Shown here: piece after piece, positions 6,340 through 13,389 of the stretch
Numbering within the stretch: position 1 is the stretch's first letter
Layout of the letters: every line of letters begins with the position of its first letter
Source of the DNA: Dehalococcoidia bacterium
GTDB taxonomy: Bacteria; Chloroflexota; Dehalococcoidia; E44-bin15
Reading direction: 5' to 3'
Length of the DNA stretch: 15,989 nucleotides
Assembly (NCBI GenBank): GCA_004377275.1
Contig: SOIC01000087.1
Span: 1 to 15,989, forward strand
Translations under genes and position numbers: made by a program
Notes under the pieces: generated by a model
The model's input: the letters and a program-made list of their open reading frames with translations, nothing else
The model's database searches: none
Told to the model about the DNA's origin: nothing

Positions 6340-7416
6340 TCACTCGCCCTCTCCGGCGATGAACCCCTCCGCCATCCTTCTGGCTTCATCGTCCGTATAT
6401 TGAGCCGGGGGCGATTTCATGAAATAGGCCGATGGCCCGATAAGTGCCCCGCCAATGCCGCGGTCTATCGCCAGCTTGCAGCACCGGATGGCGTCCACCA
6501 CCACCCCTGCTGAGTTGGGGCTGTCCCATACCTCAAGCTTTACCTCAATATTGAGGGGAACATCGCCGAAGGTGCGCCCCTCCATGCGGAGGTGACAAAA
6601 TTTTCGGTCGCCGAGCCAGGGAACATAGTCGCTGGGTCCTACGTGGATATTATCCGGCTCGATTTTGGAGTCCAATTGCGAGGTTACCGCCTCGGTTTTG
6701 GAGATCCTCTTTGACTCCAGCCGCTCCCGCTCCAGCATATTAAGAAAATCAGTATTGCCGCCGAAGTTCAGCTGATAGGTTCGCTCCAGTTTGACACCGC
6801 GGTCGCGAAAGAGGTTGGTGAGCACGCGGTGGGTGATGGTGGCCCCCACCTGGCTCTTTATATCGTCGCCGATTATCGGCAGTCCCCGCTCACTGAACCT
6901 GTTCTGCCAGTACTTCTCCCTGGCGATGAACACCGGAATGCAATTCACAAATCCACAGCCTGCAGTCAGCACCTGCTCGATATACCACTTTGTGGCCTCT
7001 TCGCTTCCAACAGGGAGGAAGTTGATCACCACATCGGTGCGGGTTTTTTGAAGGATCTCAACGATGTTTTCGGTGGAGCCCGGGGCTTTGGTGATCACCT
7101 GGGAGAGGTATTTTCCCAGACCATCATGGGTCATCCCCCGGGACACTTTCACCCCAGTGCGTGGCACCTGGCAGAATTTGAAGGTATTGTTCAGCGGGGT
7201 ATAGATCGCACTGGCGATATCCTTACCCACCTTATTCTTGGCGATATCGAAGGCGGCGACAAAGGTGATGTCGTGGATATGATAGCTCCCCAGGTTAACA
7301 TGCATCAGCCCGGGGACGGGCTCATTCTCTACTGCGTTGCGATAGTAGTGAACGCCTTGCACCAGCGAAGAGGCGCAATTTCCCACCCCAATTATGGCCA
7401 CATTTATCTTGCCCAA
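6340..7416 (-). CDS. ino1: Inositol-3-phosphate synthase (myo-inositol-1-phosphate synthase)
   Basis: Ino1 converts glucose 6-phosphate to myo-inositol 1L-phosphate with bound NAD, the only de novo route to inositol. The 358-residue protein is of the short bacterial/archaeal type: VAIIGVGNCASSLVQG is the NAD-binding loop (residues 6-21), followed by PGLMHVNLG, FLPVGSEEATKWY, GDDIKSQVGATITHR, NFGGNTDFLNMLERERL, GPSDYVPWLGDRK, and LEVWDSPNSAGVVVDA. These closely match the actinobacterial enzyme as I remember it. The start is TTG 7416, with AGGAG 6 nt before it. It heads the minus-strand cassette of PHP phosphoesterase, PimA-like transferase and PIP synthase-like enzyme, which would consume its product, and is divergent from a second PHP gene 40 bp away. 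Confidence 0.95.
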   Translation of the reverse strand: MGKINVAIIGVGNCASSLVQGVHYYRNAVENEPVPGLMHVNLGSYHIHDITFVAAFDIAKNKVGKDIASAIYTPLNNTFKFCQVPRTGVKVSRGMTHDGLGKYLSQVITKAPGSTENIVEILQKTRTDVVINFLPVGSEEATKWYIEQVLTAGCGFVNCIPVFIAREKYWQNRFSERGLPIIGDDIKSQVGATITHRVLTNLFRDRGVKLERTYQLNFGGNTDFLNMLERERLESKRISKTEAVTSQLDSKIEPDNIHVGPSDYVPWLGDRKFCHLRMEGRTFGDVPLNIEVKLEVWDSPNSAGVVVDAIRCCKLAIDRGIGGALIGPSAYFMKSPPAQYTDDEARRMAEGFIAGEGE

Positions 7417-7437
7417 ATCTATCTCCTATCATATAAT
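7409..7437 (+). promoter_or_regulatory. Sigma70-type promoter for the divergent PHP gene, overlapping the ino1 start
   Basis: TTGCCC (7409-7414), 17 bp, then a perfect TATAAT (7432-7437). Transcription would start near 7444, giving a leader of about a dozen bases with GGAGG before TTG 7457. The -35 lies inside the ino1 start region. The only minus-strand -10 candidates for ino1 (TATTAT or TATGAT, 7438-7428) overlap it, so the two promoters may compete. No convincing ino1 -35 was seen. Confidence 0.6.
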
Positions 7438-7456
7438 AGCTCTTTGGAGGTGAATC

Positions 7457-8122
7457 TTGATATACGATTTTCACACCCATACCTCACTTAGCGATGGTGC
7501 CCTATCACCCTTGGAACTAATCCGCCGATCCCTTGAACAAGACTACCACGCCATCGCCATCACCGACCATGTCGGGGTTGGCTATCTTGAGCGGGTAATC
7601 GTGGAAATCGCTGCAGATTGTACACTGGCGCGGGCACACTGGCCGATTCGCGCCATCCCCGGCATAGAGCTTACCCACCTCCCTCCCCGGGCAATCGGTG
7701 GGGCCGCAAGGCGGGCCAAAGAGCTGGGGGCTTGGCTGGTGGTGGTGCATGGCGAATCTACCATCGAACCCGTAGAGAAGGGCACTAATAAAGCAGCGCT
7801 TCAGTGCCCTTATGTTGATATTCTGGCACACCCCGGACTCATCACTCTTGAAGAGGCTGAACTAGCCGCCACCGCGGGCATCTTCCTCGAGGTCAGTGCC
7901 CGAAGAGGTCACTCGCTCGCCAATGGTCACATCGCTCAAATGGCTCGGCTTGCGGGAGCCAAGCTCCTTCTCAACTCAGACGCCCACGATGAAACGGAAC
8001 TGCTCACCCCACCTTTAGCCCGCCAAGTTGCCCGAGGGGCTGGCTTGGACGAAAAAGAGATCGATGAAATCCTGATCACCAATGCTCAAGCCCTATTGGC
8101 AAAACTACCAGAAATAGGCTGA
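7457..8122 (+). CDS. PHP-domain phosphatase, histidinol-phosphate-phosphatase-like
   Basis: This 221-residue metal-dependent phosphoesterase has the PHP motifs YDFHTHTSLSDG (His6, His8, Asp13), AITDHVG (Asp37, His38), GIELTH (Glu71, His74), VVVHGE (His99), ILAHPG (His125) and NSDAHDE (Asp175, His177). It is shorter than, and distinct from, the PHP protein at 5496-6263, and belongs to the compact type often annotated as histidinol phosphatase-related. No histidine biosynthesis gene is nearby, so that role is not supported by context. The TTG start is backed by GGAGG 6 nt upstream. It stands alone on the plus strand, divergent from ino1 and convergent with the small zinc-ribbon gene 53 bp away. 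Substrate unknown. Confidence 0.85.
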   Translation: MIYDFHTHTSLSDGALSPLELIRRSLEQDYHAIAITDHVGVGYLERVIVEIAADCTLARAHWPIRAIPGIELTHLPPRAIGGAARRAKELGAWLVVVHGESTIEPVEKGTNKAALQCPYVDILAHPGLITLEEAELAATAGIFLEVSARRGHSLANGHIAQMARLAGAKLLLNSDAHDETELLTPPLARQVARGAGLDEKEIDEILITNAQALLAKLPEIG

Positions 8123-8175
8123 ACATGACGCTGCGTCCTGCTTCGCCCCATTGCGACCTGGCAGTGAAGCATCGA

Positions 8176-8316
8176 TTAGGACTTGCCAATGCGGAACACC
8201 TTTGTCCCGCATGACGGGCAGACTCCGCGGGTTGCCGGCCTGCCGTTCTTCAGGGTAACCTTCTGGGGATCCTTGATCTCCCGTTTCGCCCTACATTTGA
8301 AGCAGTATGCCTGCAT
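8176..8316 (-). CDS. Small zinc-ribbon protein, DUF5679 type
   Basis: This is a 46-residue protein with two CxxC knuckles: YCFKC (Cys5, Cys8) and CPSC (Cys33, Cys36), separated by a basic stretch containing VTLKNGRPATRG. This layout would bind one zinc ion. The sequence fits the uncharacterised DUF5679 family as I recall it. It has a textbook ribosome-binding site (AAAGGAGGTGA) 6 nt before ATG 8316 and its own near-consensus promoter, so it is very likely a real, well-expressed gene despite its size. It lies downstream of truB in the same direction but with an independent promoter. Function unknown. Nucleic-acid or ribosome association is only a guess from zinc-ribbon chemistry and basic charge. 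Confidence 0.88.
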   Translation of the reverse strand: MQAYCFKCRAKREIKDPQKVTLKNGRPATRGVCPSCGTKVFRIGKS

Positions 8317-8344
8317 CCGTGTCACCTCCTTTCAATCATGTTGC

Positions 8345-8373
8345 ACTATAACCGCTATCTAGATATGTGTCAA
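8345..8373 (-). promoter_or_regulatory. Sigma70-type promoter for the DUF5679 gene
   Basis: On the minus strand TTGACA (8373-8368), 17 bp, TATAGT (8350-8345): 6/6 and 5/6 matches. The predicted start near 8338 leaves a leader of about 22 nt with the AAAGGAGGTGA ribosome-binding site. It sits in the 79-bp gap after truB, where no intrinsic terminator is visible. Confidence 0.8.
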
Positions 8374-8395
8374 GTCTTTTTAAAGCTAAGTTCTA

Positions 8396-9292
8396 TTATT
8401 GCTCACGGGAGAATACCTTTTCCGGCTGCCACAGGCCATTCTCCGGCAGGAAGCGAAGCACAGCGAGGAAGCGCCCGTCAAGGGAGTAGGCGCGGCAATA
8501 CCCCTTGTCGTCACCATTGTCGAGATTCAGAGGGCGACCGTTGCTAATAGCGTGCTCCTTTTCTTTACCCACGATAGCGGCGATCCAGTGCTCCAGCACC
8601 ACATCCATGGGGTAAAGGAAGTCCTGCCAGTAGTTATGGTGGAAGGAATCCTCAAGATGGGGAAGGGTAAGACTATCGTCGATATCAAAGGGTCCGCACC
8701 TCAGGCGGACCAATCTACTGATGTGGGCGCCACAGCCGAGGGACTGGCCAAGATCGTGAGCCAGGGAGCGAATGTAGGTCCCCTTGCCACACTCCACCTC
8801 GATAGTGAAAAAGGGAGGCTGCCACTGGATGAGTTCCAGACGAAAGACCTCAGCCTTTCTTTCTTCCCTTTCCACCGTGATGCCGGCGCGGGCGAGCTTA
8901 TAGAGGCGTTCCCCCTGGTGCTTCAGGGCGCTATACATCGGGGGCTTCTGAAGGATAGTGCCCCTAAGGGAGGTAAACACCTCCTCCACCTGCTCTTTGG
9001 TAATGTGGGAGGGGTCAATACGTTGGGTCACCTTCCCCTCCGCATCATAGGTATCGGTGGCTACGCCCAGCTCGATCTCAGCCCTATAGGTTTTATGAGC
9101 CGCCACGATAAAGGGGCTCACCCTTGCTGCTTGCCCCAGGCAAATAGGTAATACCCCTGTGGCTCCTGGGTCTAGGGTGCCGGCGTGCCCGATGTGTCGC
9201 TGCCTGCTCCAGCGCCTCACCAGAGTGACAATCTCCAGAGAGGTTTTCCCGGCGGGCTTATTGATGTTGAGGATCCCGTTAATGCTCAACAT
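8396..9292 (-). CDS. truB: tRNA pseudouridine(55) synthase
   Basis: TruB isomerises uridine 55 to pseudouridine in the T-loop of tRNAs. The protein of 298 residues opens with GILNINKPAGKTS, then GHAGTLDPGATGVLP with catalytic Asp41, KTYRAEIELGVATDTYDAEG, PPMYSALKHQGERLYKLAR and GTYIRSLAHDLG, and ends in a PUA-like domain (about 235-298). Length and order are standard. The ATG at 9292 overlaps the end of rbfA by 14 bp and lacks a clear ribosome-binding site, so translation is probably coupled to rbfA. It closes the nusA-rnpM-infB-rbfA-truB operon, a common grouping in bacteria. Confidence 0.96.
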   Translation of the reverse strand: MLSINGILNINKPAGKTSLEIVTLVRRWSRQRHIGHAGTLDPGATGVLPICLGQAARVSPFIVAAHKTYRAEIELGVATDTYDAEGKVTQRIDPSHITKEQVEEVFTSLRGTILQKPPMYSALKHQGERLYKLARAGITVEREERKAEVFRLELIQWQPPFFTIEVECGKGTYIRSLAHDLGQSLGCGAHISRLVRLRCGPFDIDDSLTLPHLEDSFHHNYWQDFLYPMDVVLEHWIAAIVGKEKEHAISNGRPLNLDNGDDKGYCRAYSLDGRFLAVLRFLPENGLWQPEKVFSREQ

Positions 9293-9644
9293 CAGTTTCT
9301 TCGCTACTGGTGACCTCTTGCATCAGATGAAGTACCTGAGCCCCCTGTTCGATGGAATCATCCTTATAAAAGACCAGCTGGGGCGTGCGGTGCAATGAGA
9401 GGCGCCCCCTGAGCTCCCTGTAGAGGAAGCCCGAGGCCGAAGCTAAACCATCCATCGCCTTATTCTTCTCCTCATCGCTGCCCATGATGCTGATAAAAAC
9501 CTTAGCAAACCTCAGGTCCGGGGAGGTATCTACCCGGGTCACCGTTAGAAAGCAGCCAAGTCTCGGGTCCTTAATTTGGCGGCGAAGCAGTTCGCTCATC
9601 TCCTCTCGGATCAGGTCGTTAAGCCGCTCGATGCGCCTGCTCAT
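9279..9644 (-). CDS. rbfA: 30S ribosome-binding factor A
   Basis: RbfA binds the immature 30S subunit and supports 16S rRNA 5'-end maturation, notably in the cold. The 121-residue protein has the KH-like family features: RRIERLNDLIREEMSELL at the N-terminus, IKDPRLG, TVTRVDTSPDLRFAKVFIS, and LHRTPQLVFYKDDSIEQG near the end. Length is typical. The ATG at 9644 is 2 bp past the infB stop, with AAAGGG 7 nt upstream. Its 3' end overlaps truB by 14 bp. Confidence 0.95.
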   Translation of the reverse strand: MSRRIERLNDLIREEMSELLRRQIKDPRLGCFLTVTRVDTSPDLRFAKVFISIMGSDEEKNKAMDGLASASGFLYRELRGRLSLHRTPQLVFYKDDSIEQGAQVLHLMQEVTSSEETDVEH

Positions 9645-9646
9645 CC

Positions 9647-11491
9647 TTAGGCCCTTTCCGTTCTGTATAGCTCGACGATGTCACCGACCTCAAGGTCGTT
9701 GTATCCCTCGATGCCCACCCCGCACTCAAAGCCGCTGGCGACCTCTTTGACATCATCCTTAAACCGCTTCAGACTGCTGACGCTGGATTCAAATATCGTC
9801 TCACCCTGGCGCATGATCCTGGCCAGCGACCCCCGGGTTATCGTGCCATCGGTGACATATACCCCAGCCACCTTGCTCCCTCGGGCGGAAAAGATAGCGC
9901 GCACCTCAGCGTGTCCTTCCACCACCTCGATGTATGTGGGCTCTAGTATTCCTTTCATTGCCTTCTCCACATCGTCCACCAGGTTATAGATCACCGCATA
10001 CTGGCGGATGTCTACCCCCTCGCTGTCAGCAAGCTGTCTGGCCCCAGGCTCGGGGCGGGTGTTAAACCCGAGAATGATCCCTTTAGAGGCGAGGGCAAGG
10101 AGCACATCGCTCTCGGTGATACTTCCGCTGTCAGAGTGGAGGATACTCACCTTAACCTCGTCGGTGTTCAGGCGCTCCAGTGAGGTTTTTATCGGTTCGA
10201 TGCTCCCCTGGACATCGGTCTTCAAGATGATACTGAGCTCCTTCACCTCCCCATCACGAATTTGAGAAAAGAAGTTACTCAAGCTAAGGGGTCTAGCGGG
10301 GGTCAAGGCAAGCCTTTTCTCCTCCTGGCGCTTTTGGGCCTGGGTGCGTGCCTCCTTTTCGTTGTCGGTTACGGTGAGGGTATCGCCAGCCTGGGGCACG
10401 CTCTCCATCCCCAGGATCTCCACCGGGCTCGCCGGCTCCGCCTTTCTGAGGTGCTTACCCTTGTCGTTGAACATTGCCTTTACCTTGCCCCAAGTATCGC
10501 CTATGGTGAAGGGATCGCCCACCTTCAGCGTGCCCGTCTGGATGAGAACAGTGGCCAGCGGGCCCTTGGTCTTATCCAGCTTGGCCTCGATAACCACGCC
10601 CACGGCGCGGCGCTCCGGGTTTGCTTTAAGTTCCTCCAGCTCGGCCACGATGAGCAGGTTTTCCAGGAGATCTGAGATCCCCTCCCTCTTTTTTGCCGAG
10701 ACTGGGACGCAAACCACATCGCCGCCCCACTCCTCAATAAGCAGCTCATGATCGGCAAGCTGCTGCTTCACCCGTTGCAGGTTGGCGTCTGGCTTATCCA
10801 CCTTGTTGATAGCAACCACAATAGGCACTCCGGCGGCGTGCGCGTGGGCGATGGCCTCTAAGGTTTGGGGCATTACCCCATCATCGGCGGCGACCACCAG
10901 GATGGCAATATCCGTTACCTGAGCCCCATGCGCCCGCATCGCAGTAAAGGCTTCGTGCCCTGGTGTGTCGAGGAAGGTGATCCTTTGACCATGGATATCT
11001 ACTTGATAGGCGCCGATATGCTGGGTGATCTCGCCCGCCTCGGTGGCAGTCACGTTGGCCTCACGGATGGCATCAAGGAGGCTGGTTTTTCCGTGGTCTA
11101 CATGCCCCATGATGGTAACTATCGGAGGACGGGGCTTTTGCACACTGGTATCGTCTTCCTGAAAACGCTGGTACTTTTTGGCTTTCGCCCCTCGTCCTTT
11201 CTCCTCCAGCACCTCATAGCCAAGATCCGAGGCCACAATCACTGCCGTATCGTGGTCGATCACTTGGTTAATGTTGGCCATGATGCCGTTTCTCATCAGT
11301 TGCTTGATCACCTCTATGGCGCTCACTTCGATGAGATCGGCTAATTGCTTCACGGTGAGGGAGGGGGGGATCTTGACGCTGCGCTTCCTATCCGCTTCGG
11401 TGGCGACAGTTGTATCCTCATACGGCGCTGCCTTAGCGACTTTGCGCCTTTTTGGAGCCGGCCTCGCCCTATTTCGTCTTCTTTTAACCAT
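9647..11491 (-). CDS. infB: Translation initiation factor IF-2 (short form)
   Basis: IF-2 is the GTPase that brings fMet-tRNA to the 30S subunit and promotes 70S joining. At 614 residues it is a compact version: a basic N-terminal stretch (RRRNRARPAPKRRK), one IF2_N-like domain (about 44-98), then the G domain with GHVDHGKT (129-136), DTPGH (175-179), NKVD (229-232) and SAK (265-267), followed by domains II, III and the fMet-tRNA-binding domain IV at the C-terminus. The long N-terminal extension found in enterobacterial IF-2 is absent. ATG 11491 is 9 bp after the rnpM stop, with GGGG as a modest ribosome-binding site. Operon position between rnpM and rbfA is canonical. Confidence 0.97.
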   Translation of the reverse strand: MVKRRRNRARPAPKRRKVAKAAPYEDTTVATEADRKRSVKIPPSLTVKQLADLIEVSAIEVIKQLMRNGIMANINQVIDHDTAVIVASDLGYEVLEEKGRGAKAKKYQRFQEDDTSVQKPRPPIVTIMGHVDHGKTSLLDAIREANVTATEAGEITQHIGAYQVDIHGQRITFLDTPGHEAFTAMRAHGAQVTDIAILVVAADDGVMPQTLEAIAHAHAAGVPIVVAINKVDKPDANLQRVKQQLADHELLIEEWGGDVVCVPVSAKKREGISDLLENLLIVAELEELKANPERRAVGVVIEAKLDKTKGPLATVLIQTGTLKVGDPFTIGDTWGKVKAMFNDKGKHLRKAEPASPVEILGMESVPQAGDTLTVTDNEKEARTQAQKRQEEKRLALTPARPLSLSNFFSQIRDGEVKELSIILKTDVQGSIEPIKTSLERLNTDEVKVSILHSDSGSITESDVLLALASKGIILGFNTRPEPGARQLADSEGVDIRQYAVIYNLVDDVEKAMKGILEPTYIEVVEGHAEVRAIFSARGSKVAGVYVTDGTITRGSLARIMRQGETIFESSVSSLKRFKDDVKEVASGFECGVGIEGYNDLEVGDIVELYRTERA

Positions 11492-11500
11492 TTAACCCCG

Positions 11501-11803
11501 CTAACCAGGGAGCATCTCCCCGTACTGGGCCAGCCCCCTTCGATCCTCCACGGCGATCTTCGTCCGTAAGGCACGGTCGAGGTGCTCCTTTTTCAGCCCC
11601 GCCTCCCAGCAGGTTTTTGCTTTACATAAATAAGCCCCTCGCCCTGATCTCTTCCCTGTCGGGTCGATCTCAACGCCACCGCTTTCGGTGAGCACAATGC
11701 GGATAAGCTCCCGCTTAGGTCTTATCTCACGGCAGCCGATACATGTGCGCTCTGGCACGTGTTTCGGTCGCGGCTGCTTCTTTCTCTGGGATGTGGTGGT
11801 CAT
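11501..11803 (-). CDS. rnpM: YlxR family RNase P modulator RnpM
   Basis: YlxR/DUF448 proteins are small RNA-binding proteins. The Bacillus member has been described as an RNase P modulator. The 100-residue protein shows the family core: PERTCIGCREIRPKRELIRIV (starting about residue 17) and GKRSGRGAYLC (about 50-60), with a basic N-terminus. It starts 5 bp after the nusA stop without a strong ribosome-binding site, so translation is likely coupled to nusA. The L7Ae-like ylxQ gene that often follows it in Firmicutes is missing here, and infB comes directly. Confidence 0.92.
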   Translation of the reverse strand: MTTTSQRKKQPRPKHVPERTCIGCREIRPKRELIRIVLTESGGVEIDPTGKRSGRGAYLCKAKTCWEAGLKKEHLDRALRTKIAVEDRRGLAQYGEMLPG

Positions 11804-11808
11804 CTTTA

Positions 11809-13260
11809 TTACAATTCCTCGAGCTCCTCATCATCGATAGGGATTTTCGGGGCGCGGCGAGCCTTCGGTTTAGCCACGCCTCTGGCCACGTCGTCTTCTA
11901 TCGCCTTACCCTTGCTCTTTTTGCCCTTCTTTGCCTTTTTACTGGGCTTAGGTGTTATCGCCGGGAGGATGTCCTCGGCAAAGCGGAGTTGAGGGGCTGG
12001 CGTGGCAACTAACGTTTCTTCTATCGGTGCCGCCTCCTCAACAGGGAGCGCCTCCTCTGCTTCTATCTCAGGAACGAGTTCCTCAGGAGCGAGCAATGCA
12101 ACGTCCTCCTCAGGAGCCGCGGTTTCCGGCTGATCCACTTCGACCAGCCCTTCGGGTTCCTCAACCACGGCTTCCTCCGGGGGAGGAGGCTGTTCGGCGA
12201 GTGCTGCCTCCTCCGCCTCGGCTACTGAGGCGCTCTTGATATCGATGCGCCATCCGGTGAGCCGGGCAGCGAGCCGGGCATTCTGTCCCTCTCTGCCGAT
12301 GGCGAGGGATAATTGGCGGTCGGGTACCACTACAGTGGCCACCTTCTCCTCGCTATTGACCGCAACGCTATCCACCGGAGCGGGGCTCAAGGCATTGGCG
12401 ATGAAGGTCGCTGGGTCGGGATGCCACTCCACGATATCGATCCTTTCCCCATTTAGCTCGTTAACAATGTTTTGGATTCTAATACCGCGCAGCCCGACGC
12501 ATGAGCCGATGGGATCGACGCCCTGTTGCCGCGCCGCCACGGCGATCTTGCTCCGATGACCCGCTTCCCGGGCAATGGACTTGAGCTCTACGACGCCGCT
12601 GTGTATCTCCGGCACCTCCAGCTCGAGGAGGCGACGCAGCAGGTTTCGATGGGTACGCGATACTAAAACCTGAGGCCCTCTACCCATGCGGCGCACCTCT
12701 ACTAAGTATACCTTTAGCCTTTGCCCCATGCGATAATGCTCGGTGCGTACCTGCTCCGAGGCGGGAAGGACGCCCTCGGTTCTTCCCAGGTCGAGGGTGA
12801 TCTGCCGGGGTTCGATTCGCTGCACAATCCCGGTGACGATCTCACTCTCGCGGTCAGAGAACTCCTCGAAGACGAGTTCCCGCTCCGCCTCGCGCAAGCG
12901 CTGGAGCACCACTTGCTTGGCTGTCTGAGCGGCGATCCGCCCGGCATTTTTGGGGGTGGCTTCCACCGTGAGTTCTTCATCAAGCTCCGCGTGCTGGTTT
13001 ATTTTTTTTGCCTCATCCAGCGATAGCTCACGGCCGGGGTCGGTTACCGTCTCCACCACTGTCTTATTAGCGAACACGGTTACCTCACCGGTGTCGGGAT
13101 TGAGCTTCACCGAGATCTCCTGGTTTGCTGCGAAGCTGTTTTTGCGGAAAGCGGAAACTAAGGCAGCCTCCACCACATCCAGCACTATCTCCCGAGACAG
13201 GTTCTTCTCGGCAGCAAGCTGGGTGATGGCGAGCATGAATTCGCTCTTCGTCTTGGCCAA
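11809..13260 (-). CDS. nusA: Transcription termination/antitermination factor NusA with acidic tail
   Basis: NusA binds RNA polymerase and nascent RNA, modulating pausing, intrinsic termination and antitermination. The 483-residue protein has the N-terminal polymerase-binding domain (1-~130), the S1 domain (~138-202, GIVQRIEPRQITLDLG), KH1 (~220-280, with DPIGSCVGLRGIRIQ) and KH2 (~300-343, with LSLAIGREGQNARLAARLTGW). After residue 345 comes a 138-residue low-complexity tail rich in Glu, Pro and Ala, with a Lys cluster (SKKAKKGKKSKGK, 440-452) and a final acidic DDEELEEL. It is not an obvious copy of the enterobacterial AR1/AR2 repeats. TTG 13260 is chosen because AGGAGGAG precedes it at ideal spacing. 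It heads the operon. The leader carries a hairpin that could allow autoregulation. Confidence 0.96.
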   Translation of the reverse strand: MAKTKSEFMLAITQLAAEKNLSREIVLDVVEAALVSAFRKNSFAANQEISVKLNPDTGEVTVFANKTVVETVTDPGRELSLDEAKKINQHAELDEELTVEATPKNAGRIAAQTAKQVVLQRLREAERELVFEEFSDRESEIVTGIVQRIEPRQITLDLGRTEGVLPASEQVRTEHYRMGQRLKVYLVEVRRMGRGPQVLVSRTHRNLLRRLLELEVPEIHSGVVELKSIAREAGHRSKIAVAARQQGVDPIGSCVGLRGIRIQNIVNELNGERIDIVEWHPDPATFIANALSPAPVDSVAVNSEEKVATVVVPDRQLSLAIGREGQNARLAARLTGWRIDIKSASVAEAEEAALAEQPPPPEEAVVEEPEGLVEVDQPETAAPEEDVALLAPEELVPEIEAEEALPVEEAAPIEETLVATPAPQLRFAEDILPAITPKPSKKAKKGKKSKGKAIEDDVARGVAKPKARRAPKIPIDDEELEEL

Positions 13261-13282
13261 GCTCTCCTCCTATGAAACAAAA

Positions 13283-13301
13283 AAGTGGGCTCTCCCCACT
13301 T
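13283..13301 (-). terminator. Intrinsic terminator or attenuator hairpin in the nusA leader
   Basis: On the minus strand AAGTGGG and CCCACTT form a 7-bp stem with a 5-nt loop, flanked by an A-rich run before and a six-T run after, which extends the stem and makes a classic intrinsic terminator. It lies 89 bp past the proS stop, so it can end proS transcripts. It also lies downstream of the predicted nusA promoter and 22 bp before the nusA start, so nusA transcripts must pass it. The plus-strand reading also ends in a T-rich run, so it could act in both directions. Confidence 0.75.
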
Positions 13302-13330
13302 CTTTTTCTTTTCCGCTATTCTGTTGAATT

Positions 13331-13359
13331 AGTATAGCACAAATAAAACGATAATGCAA
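13331..13359 (-). promoter_or_regulatory. Sigma70-type promoter for the nusA operon
   Basis: On the minus strand TTGCAT (13359-13354), 17 bp, TATACT (13336-13331): 4/6 and 5/6 consensus matches at ideal spacing, in an AT-rich patch between two GC-rich genes. Transcription would start near 13324, giving a leader of about 64 nt that contains the 13283-13301 hairpin and the AGGAGGAG ribosome-binding site. Confidence 0.7.
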
Positions 13360-13389
13360 CCCCCCGAGCGAGGGTATTTCTGGCAATTT

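Noticed and set aside
7457..8122. Naming the short PHP gene hisK (histidinol phosphatase)
   Set aside because: PHP family members are hard to tell apart by motif and no histidine gene is near.
8123..8175. Possible bidirectional terminator between the convergent short PHP gene and the DUF5679 gene
   Set aside because: Only a 5-bp GCTTC/GAAGC pair with a 20-odd-base loop is seen, with no T-run in either direction.
8399..9151. 250-codon plus-strand open frame
   Set aside because: It lies wholly antisense to truB, whose motifs are complete. The translated product shows no family features.
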